Assembly: GCF_014202505.1 (NCBI RefSeq)
Contig: NZ_JACHGW010000008.1
Location: 1 to 64,000 of the forward strand
Reading direction: 5' to 3'
Source: Armatimonas rosea
Lineage (GTDB): Bacteria; Armatimonadota; Armatimonadia; Armatimonadales; Armatimonadaceae
Length of the DNA: 64,000 nt
Shown here: one piece after another, positions 58,468 through 64,000 of the stretch
Layout of the letters: every line of letters begins with the position of its first letter
Numbering within the stretch: position 1 is the stretch's first letter
The notes under the pieces: generated by a model
Told to the model about the DNA's origin: nothing
Databases searched by the model: none
Seen by the model: only the letters and a program-made list of their open reading frames with translations
Program-made: the position numbers and the translations under genes

Positions 58468-59370
58468 TTGAGAGAGAGCGACCAAATTTGGCAAAGACCG
58501 GTACTGGGAGCAGGTAGTGCGGCGGCGCTCCCCGTCTGGGGAAATACAAAGGGGCTTCGGCTCGGGCTCCCCCCGACACCAGGGCCGCCGGGGCTCCTGC
58601 GTGTCTATGCACCCTACTTAGGCCAGGCCTACCCACGGGTCGTCAACTACATCGCGGTTGAGCCGGTCGTGGCGGGGCGGCGCGGGTTCTCGGAGCTAGA
58701 GAGCCGTGGGATTGTGGCGGGCGAGACCAAGGAACAGGGAAAGACCTTGACCGTGCGCTTTACGGTGGAGCCCCTGGCCAATGGCGCGAGGCCGATGATC
58801 GAGGCGGTCTTTCACGCGGAGCGCCCCTACGACGTCACGCTGCGCTGCCTTGCCGCACCGGGGAGTGCCCCGATGGAGCGCTGCATCCTCACCGCGACCA
58901 TGGGCAACTACGGCCGGCTGCGAAGGCTCTTTCTCAAGGACCGGGTGGTCGAGGCAAAGACCCTCTGGCCCACCCTGGCTCCCGACCGCCTGGGCTTCGA
59001 GCCCCACCGCAGCTTTCCCGCCCACGAGCTCGTGAGGCGCGGCAACGAGGTCGTGCTGGCGGCGGAGACCGACGAGGCAGACCTGCTCGCCGCGACCTAT
59101 GCCCCGGCGACATTTCCCGGCTGGTTCTACGAGGGCAAGCCTGGTCGGCATCTCTGGCGCACCAAAGAGGTCCCTGGCTTGATCGCCCGTGTCAATGCCC
59201 GCCGCACCTACTGGCTGAGCGAGGCCGCGATCCCCGGCGGGCTTGCCTTTGAGAACATCGAGCTCGACGCGCCGTTTGTGAGCGGCCAGGAGTTTACCTT
59301 TGCGATTGAGCCGCAAGCCGCGCCTGATAGGCCGTCTCGGACGCCGTCAGCTCCGCAAGCTCCCGCTTGA
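58468..59370 (+). CDS. Hypothetical beta-rich protein
   Basis: The 300-residue protein, with a TTG start at 58468, is rich in strands and has no signal peptide. Segments include KTLTVRFTVEPLANGARPMI, YDVTLRCLAAPGSAPMERC and PGWFYEGKPGRHLWRTK. It may be a mutarotase-like or jelly-roll domain, but I cannot name it. Its last 77 bases overlap the convergent membrane gene; the C-terminal APDRPSRTPSAPQAPA stretch is low complexity and may be poorly conserved. Confidence 0.65.
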   Translation: MRESDQIWQRPVLGAGSAAALPVWGNTKGLRLGLPPTPGPPGLLRVYAPYLGQAYPRVVNYIAVEPVVAGRRGFSELESRGIVAGETKEQGKTLTVRFTVEPLANGARPMIEAVFHAERPYDVTLRCLAAPGSAPMERCILTATMGNYGRLRRLFLKDRVVEAKTLWPTLAPDRLGFEPHRSFPAHELVRRGNEVVLAAETDEADLLAATYAPATFPGWFYEGKPGRHLWRTKEVPGLIARVNARRTYWLSEAAIPGGLAFENIELDAPFVSGQEFTFAIEPQAAPDRPSRTPSAPQAPA

Positions 59371-61189
59371 GCTGGCGCTCTTGTTGGGCGACAGAGGGCA
59401 CGAGCAGCGCATAGGCCACGCAGAGAGCCGCAGCCACGGGTAGGGCGGTCTGTGCGGTGCCTCGTGCGACTCCGTAGGTGGCGGGAACCCGGCGTCGCCA
59501 GCTCACAAGCGCCAGTCCCACGAGCCAGAGAAGGGGTAGTGCCAGAGTCACTCCGACGAGGCTCGTCCAGAGCAGGACGGCCCCTTCCATCTCAGGGGCA
59601 CTTGTTCCGCCAGCGAGGCCTTGCATCAGCCCCACCATCGCCAGCCACGGCGCGATCGCTCCCGCCTCGGCGCGCACCAGGAGCGCGATGGCGAGATAGG
59701 GCAGGAGCCAGGTCGCGGAGAGCAGACCGAGCCGCCGTCCCCAGCTCCCCTCGGCCTTGCGGAGCTTCCAGAGCGCCACAGGGAGCAAGAGGGGGCAGAA
59801 AACGAGGCCCAGCCCCCAGCCGACCGCCGGGTGCGCGGCCTCTCCCGCAGGCCAGCGGCGCAGGAGCAGCTTGCCGATCCCCCCGAGAAGCACTACCAGA
59901 GCAAAACTCAGCAAGAGATTCAGTGCTGTCAGGTGCCTAAAGTTCTGGATCATGACTCGTGATACGCCATAGAGAGACTGATCGGTTGTTTTCTCGTAGG
60001 TTGCAGTGAGCGTCTCCTTGCGCGCCCGGTTTTGCACGATCGTCTCAACCAGGTCTTTCGCTCCGTTCTTGGTCGCAAAGGCCTTCCACTGCCGCAGACG
60101 CTCCGTCGCCACTGCCTCAGCTTGTGCCTTACGCGTGGCCTGCTCTTCCGCCGAGGGGAGATCTTCTGTACAGTCGAGGCAGCCCGGCGGCCCCTGAAGG
60201 TGGGCCTGTGCGGCGGAGGGGGAGGCGACTGCGGGGGCACCCCCCGGCCGGCCGTAGGCGACAGCGACCATGGCGGTGCCCACCAGTGCGCCGATATGGT
60301 TATTGCTCTGCTGGCCGACTCTCTCTCCTAGTAGCATCACCGAGCGGCGTAGGGCGAGGCCATTTTTAATATCGCCCGCTTGCTCTTTCTGCATCGCTTG
60401 CACGGTCGCGAGCCGTGCAAGGGCACGTAGCGAGGCGTAGTGGGGAAAGAGGGTGGCGGCGGCGACCGCGGTCTCGGTGAGGGCGAGCTGTGGGCCAAGC
60501 GCTGCCTCACGGAGCCGGAGCGTCCCCTGCATCTCCGTGCGCACGCCATCATCGAAGCGCGGGCAGAGCGCGGCGCGGTGTAGAGCGGCCTGCGCCTTGG
60601 AGTCCCGCTTCAGGCCGTAGAGCGTCAGCGCCTCCATCGCCGGAAAGAAGGCGTTCGACGGATCGAGGGCCGCGCCGCGCTGGGCATCGGTGAGGGCGCG
60701 CTCGAAGGCGGCACTATCAATGGGGCGATCTTGTGCGCCACGAAGCGGCTCTGCGGAGAGAAGCTCTTGCTCCTGGGCGCGGTTGCGCGGAAAGAGCTCC
60801 CCACGACAGGCACAGCGCAGCGCGGCGATGTGCCACTCGGGACGGTTGCTGGTCTGGGCACGCGCCCGGAGCCGAGGGAGGAGCTTGGTGCGGTCTGTGT
60901 CCTGAAGCACCCCCGCGATCTGAAGCTCGGTATCGTCGGGGTGGGCCGCCAGGGTGCGGGCATACGCCTCCTCCGTGTGCTGGGGCTCCGGTGCGGGAAG
61001 TGCCCAGGAGAGCGGCATGTCCTCTTGCTTCAGCCCGAGGCTATAGAGGTTCTGCACCACTTTTTGCGAGCCTCCAAAGACCATCCCAAGCTGCGTGCGA
61101 GCCAGGTTGCTTGTCAGGGGATTGAGCGCGGCCGTCGCGAGGGCGGCACCCGCCAGGAGAGCGAAAAAGCGAGGAGAGCGCAGGTTCAT
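59294..61189 (-). CDS. Hypothetical multipass protein with TPR-like helical domain
   Basis: The 631-residue product has an N-terminal signal or anchor helix (FFALLAGAALATAAL). A helical, TPR-like segment of roughly residues 60-280 follows (DDTELQIAGVLQD, ALTDAQRGAALDPSNAFFPAMEALTLYG), then a cysteine pair in GPPGCLDCTEDL, and five or so C-terminal membrane helices from residue 395 on. The ATG at 61189 is chosen; a longer frame to 61897 is the shadow of the MFS gene. The family is unknown. Confidence 0.7.
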   Translation of the reverse strand: MNLRSPRFFALLAGAALATAALNPLTSNLARTQLGMVFGGSQKVVQNLYSLGLKQEDMPLSWALPAPEPQHTEEAYARTLAAHPDDTELQIAGVLQDTDRTKLLPRLRARAQTSNRPEWHIAALRCACRGELFPRNRAQEQELLSAEPLRGAQDRPIDSAAFERALTDAQRGAALDPSNAFFPAMEALTLYGLKRDSKAQAALHRAALCPRFDDGVRTEMQGTLRLREAALGPQLALTETAVAAATLFPHYASLRALARLATVQAMQKEQAGDIKNGLALRRSVMLLGERVGQQSNNHIGALVGTAMVAVAYGRPGGAPAVASPSAAQAHLQGPPGCLDCTEDLPSAEEQATRKAQAEAVATERLRQWKAFATKNGAKDLVETIVQNRARKETLTATYEKTTDQSLYGVSRVMIQNFRHLTALNLLLSFALVVLLGGIGKLLLRRWPAGEAAHPAVGWGLGLVFCPLLLPVALWKLRKAEGSWGRRLGLLSATWLLPYLAIALLVRAEAGAIAPWLAMVGLMQGLAGGTSAPEMEGAVLLWTSLVGVTLALPLLWLVGLALVSWRRRVPATYGVARGTAQTALPVAAALCVAYALLVPSVAQQERQLKRELAELTASETAYQARLAAQSQR

Positions 61190-61253
61190 AAGAGCAAGAA
61201 CGTCCCAAGAGCACTTTTGGTTACGGTACCGTCGCTCTGGCGGCTTTTGGTTG

Positions 61254-61259
61254 TACAAT
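61254..61259 (+). promoter_or_regulatory. -10 box 5 nt before a start codon (leaderless layout)
   Basis: TACAAT is followed by CCACC and the ATG of the MFS transporter gene at 61265. Confidence 0.6.
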
Positions 61260-61264
61260 CCACC

Positions 61265-62524
61265 ATGTCCACCAAAGCTGCTGACACTCCCTCTCTGCCG
61301 GGCTTCTCCCAGATGGTGCTCCTGCTGGGGCTGGGCTGGGGCCTGACCAATATCGCCTACGGCATCTACGACCTGCCGCTTAAGTTTGTGCTCAAGGAAG
61401 AGCTTCATCTCAATGCCCAGCAGATCTCCGCGTTCTTTGCGCTGGGGGTCTTTAGCAACTATGTCAAGCCGCTGGCGGGGATCCTCACCGATAGTGTCCC
61501 GCTCTTTGGGACACGCCGCCGCTGGTACCTGATCCTGAGCCTCTTGCTCTGCGGGCTCGGGTGGCTGATCCTGGGGAGTGTCCCTCGCAGCTACAACTTG
61601 ATGCTCGGGGTCTTTGCGACGACTTATACCATGGTGATGATCATCTCCACGACCTTCGGGGGGGTGATGGTCGAGACCGCGCAGCGCTTTGCGGCGGCGG
61701 GGCGGCTGACCGCGCAGCGGATCGGGATGTTCCGGCTCGGGTCGCTGGTGGGCGGGCCACTGGGGGGATTTCTGGCGAAGTTCCCGCTCCTGCTCACCCT
61801 GAGCCTCTCCGCGACCCTGCACTTTGCGCTGATCCCGATTGTCTGGTTCTGGCTCAAGGAGCCGCAGAAAGCGACCCTGAATAAAGAGCTCTGGCACGAG
61901 GCAGGGGAGCAGTTCCGGGGGCTGGTGAAGAGTAGAGTGGTGCTGGCGGCGGCGGGGATGATCTTTCTGATCGCGGCCTCGCCGGGCTTTAACACGCCGC
62001 TGTTCTTCTACCAGACCAACACCCTGGGGCTCTCCAAGCAGTTTCTGGGGAACCTAACCCTGATCGGGGCGGCGTTTGGGCTCCTGACAGCGGCGGGGTA
62101 CCACAAGTTCTGCCAGAAGGGGAGCATGCGGCTGATCCTCTATGTCAGCATCTTAGTTCATGCGCTGGGAACCCTCTTCTACCACTTCTACCAGACGCCC
62201 GGCACGGCGATTGCGATCACTGCGCTGGAGGGAGTCACCCAGACCTTGGCGGTGCTGCCTGTCTACGATCTTGCGGCACGGGGAACTCCTCGGGGCAGCG
62301 AGGCGTTAGGGTACTCGGTGATGATGAGTGTCTGGAACCTCACCAACTCCCTCTCGGACTGGGTGGGCTCGACTCTCTTCACGAAGTACGGCTTTGGCTT
62401 CACCCACCTGATCTGGCTCAACGCCGGAACGACCGCGCTGGTGCTCCTGGTGATCCCGTTTCTTCCCCGTGAGCTACTCAACAAAACCGATGGGCTGCCT
62501 CAGGGAAAAGACGACCATCCCTAG
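61265..62524 (+). CDS. MFS transporter
   Basis: The 419-residue protein has about 12 membrane helices of the major facilitator superfamily. The N-terminal half is like folate-biopterin/BT1-type and related carriers (GWGLTNIAYGIYDLPLKFVLKEELHLNAQQIS, KPLAGILTDSVPLFGTRRRWYL, the A-type loop G-x-L-x-D). The substrate is unknown. It starts at ATG 61265, after a TACAAT box. It is divergent from the preceding membrane gene. Confidence 0.88.
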   Translation: MSTKAADTPSLPGFSQMVLLLGLGWGLTNIAYGIYDLPLKFVLKEELHLNAQQISAFFALGVFSNYVKPLAGILTDSVPLFGTRRRWYLILSLLLCGLGWLILGSVPRSYNLMLGVFATTYTMVMIISTTFGGVMVETAQRFAAAGRLTAQRIGMFRLGSLVGGPLGGFLAKFPLLLTLSLSATLHFALIPIVWFWLKEPQKATLNKELWHEAGEQFRGLVKSRVVLAAAGMIFLIAASPGFNTPLFFYQTNTLGLSKQFLGNLTLIGAAFGLLTAAGYHKFCQKGSMRLILYVSILVHALGTLFYHFYQTPGTAIAITALEGVTQTLAVLPVYDLAARGTPRGSEALGYSVMMSVWNLTNSLSDWVGSTLFTKYGFGFTHLIWLNAGTTALVLLVIPFLPRELLNKTDGLPQGKDDHP

Positions 62525-62594
62525 GCGGGAAAACCGCTTCCTTAAACGACAACGATTGATTTTAGAAGGGGGTTTGTGATAAACTTCGCAAAGT

Positions 62595-62610
62595 CAGACG
62601 GACGCGTCTG
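62595..62610. promoter_or_regulatory. Palindrome upstream of the nuo genes
   Basis: A perfect 6-base inverted repeat CAGACG-GACG-CGTCTG lies just before the nuoA start. It could be an operator or an mRNA hairpin; a GATAAACT-like -10 sequence lies about 20 bases upstream. Confidence 0.4.
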
Positions 62611-62625
62611 ATGAGAAACATAGCT

Positions 62626-62991
62626 ATGCTCAACTCCTATATTCCGGTCTTGGTGATGGGGCTTGCCGCCGTGATCCTCTCGGCGGTCTTTATTCTGCTC
62701 TCTGCGGTGCTCGGCCCGCGGCGACCCTCTCCGCAGAAGAACAGCCCCTACGAGTGTGGGGTGACTCCCATCGGCTCCGCGCGGGAGCGCTTCCCCATCA
62801 AGTTCTATCTCATCGCCATGCTCTTTATCGTCTTTGATATCGAGACGGTCTTCCTCTATCCCTGGGCAGTGACCTACGGGGCCAGTGGGGGAATGATGCT
62901 CTTCAACCTGGTGGAGATGGTGGTGTTTGTCGCGATCCTGTTTGTGGGCTACATCTATATCTGGCGTCGCGGCGCCTTCGAGTGGGGCTAG
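62626..62991 (+). CDS. nuoA: NADH-quinone oxidoreductase subunit A
   Basis: The 121-residue membrane subunit of respiratory complex I has three helices and the NuoA marks SPYECGV (conserved glutamate and cysteine), [27 protein letters not shown] and a C-terminal [17 protein letters not shown] 62626 (MLNSYIP) fits the family N-terminus; an ATG at 62611 adds five residues and cannot be excluded. It begins the nuo operon. Confidence 0.94.
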   Translation: MLNSYIPVLVMGLAAVILSAVFILLSAVLGPRRPSPQKNSPYECGVTPIGSARERFPIKFYLIAMLFIVFDIETVFLYPWAVTYGASGGMMLFNLVEMVVFVAILFVGYIYIWRRGAFEWG

Positions 62992-63006
62992 GAAACAAGA
63001 GTTATT

Positions 63007-63480
<474 letters not shown>

Positions 63481-63486
63481 TAAAAA

Positions 63487-64000
63487 ATGGTAGATGTTGA
63501 TGTTCGTCTGGGGCTCTCGGGCTCGGACTTAGCGATTCGCGACCGGACCTTCAAGGCCGATCTTGCGCGGCGGGGGGAGTCCAATCTCACGGCCGACGAG
63601 TCACCGGAGGTGAAGGCGCTCGTGGACGCGGGCTATGGCGCGGAGATTGTCGCCAGCAAGCGCTTCCGCGGCCAGGACTTTATCACGGTCAAGAAGGAGC
63701 GCATTGTCGGCCTGCTGACCGTGCTGCGCGATCACGCGTCGCTGGAGTACAAGCTGGTCTCCGATATCCTGGGCGTGGACCTGCTGGGCTTTGAGACCGA
63801 GCCGCGCTTCGAGGTGGTCTACAGCCTCTACTCGCTCAAGACCTACCGCCGGATCGTGGTCAAGGCGCAGGTGGGGGAGGACGACCCGACCATTGACACG
63901 ACCAGCGGGGTCTGGCCCGCCGCCGAGTGGCCCGAGCGCGAGATCTACGACATGCTGGGCATCACCTTCAACCACCACGCCGACCTACGCCGCATCCTCA
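63487..64000 (+). CDS. nuoC: NADH-quinone oxidoreductase subunit C (partial, runs off the end)
   Basis: The frame from ATG 63487 is open to the window edge, giving 171 codons of the 30-kDa complex I subunit in the peripheral arm. Recognised parts are RFEVVYSLYSLKTYRRIVVKAQV, the DDPTIDTTSGVWPAAEWPEREIYDMLGI signature and HADLRRIL. The N-terminal 60 or so residues are less conserved. The remaining nuo genes are expected beyond 64000. Confidence 0.93.
   Translation, partial: MVDVDVRLGLSGSDLAIRDRTFKADLARRGESNLTADESPEVKALVDAGYGAEIVASKRFRGQDFITVKKERIVGLLTVLRDHASLEYKLVSDILGVDLLGFETEPRFEVVYSLYSLKTYRRIVVKAQVGEDDPTIDTTSGVWPAAEWPEREIYDMLGITFNHHADLRRIL

Noticed and set aside
60731-61264. Longer MFS transporter start
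   Set aside because: The extra residues are antisense to the multipass protein gene and lack membrane helices; the ATG at 61265 follows a -10 box.
61190-61897. N-terminal extension of the multipass membrane protein gene
   Set aside because: It is antisense to the MFS transporter and composed of Gln/Glu/Arg-rich shadow sequence.
62611-62625. ATG at 62611 as the nuoA start
   Set aside because: Family N-termini begin near MLNSYIP; the extra five residues have no support, although this start cannot be formally excluded.

Overview
The window is GC-rich (hand-counted coding lines mostly around 60% G+C) and codes densely on both strands. There is no rRNA, prophage, plasmid gene or CRISPR array. 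Several families point to a Gram-negative, polysaccharide-degrading environmental bacterium, most likely of the phylum Armatimonadota, or else a Planctomycetes-like lineage: a PEP-CTERM protein, a DUF1501 plus cytochrome/DUF1549/DUF1553 pair, a sulfatase, a pseudopilin-type tail of the kind common in Armatimonadota, cyanobacterial-type XisH/XisI and an AAA_35 ATPase. This placement is an inference from family content, not a phylogeny.

Layout. 1-380: no supported gene. 0.4-4.2 kb: TolC-type outer-membrane protein, HTTM membrane protein and a MacB/LolD-type ABC ATPase. 4.4-9.1 kb: family-4 uracil-DNA glycosylase, an odd tRNA, an LRV/HEAT-like protein, a TIGR01777 epimerase, and an overlapping AAA_35 ATPase/archaemetzincin pair. 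9.1-13.4 kb: NHL propeller, tRNA-Met with terminator, PEP-CTERM propeller, spondin-domain lipoprotein, PLP decarboxylase. 13.5-18.5 kb: inositol oxygenase, a small CopG-like gene sitting between two copies of the inositol-oxygenase 5' end, a DUF6331-like protein, a GH43-like protein, an HNH/coiled-coil pair, and an ankyrin gene broken by an in-frame TAG. 18.7-24.9 kb: metY, a SWIM protein, an AT-rich Septu-like PtuA/PtuB pair beside XisI/XisH, and miaB. 24.9-37.2 kb: GH51 arabinofuranosidase, AGE-family epimerase, two PspA-like paralogues, the DUF1501 and PSCyt/PSD1 genes, phosphodiester glycosidase, an AraC regulator and a PhyH dioxygenase operon. 37.2-46.5 kb: DUF2201/VWA protein with MoxR ATPase, threonine synthase overlapping a cyclase/NB-ARC/TPR regulator, and a sulfatase. 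46.6-58.4 kb: PcfJ-like protein, tmk, YitT, DUF1003, DUF1287, a nuclease-like/membrane-protein cassette between inverted repeats, a YjhG-type dehydratase, a CopG-like/HNH module and a GGDEF protein. 58.5-64 kb: two unassigned proteins, an MFS transporter, and nuoA-nuoB-nuoC, with nuoC running off the end.

Shared themes. Sugar and sugar-acid genes recur (GH43, GH51, AGE epimerase, inositol oxygenase, YjhG-type dehydratase, sulfatases), which fits growth on plant cell-wall material. Two features stand out across the window. First, many genes have a TAnnnT box 5-7 nt before the start codon, the layout of leaderless mRNAs. Second, there are several families of nested palindromic elements of about 45-180 bp. 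They lie between genes and, in two cases, inside reading frames without breaking them (the DUF1501 and DUF2201/VWA genes). One family forms inverted copies around a two-gene cassette. HNH nucleases appear three times, each with a different small or ATPase partner.
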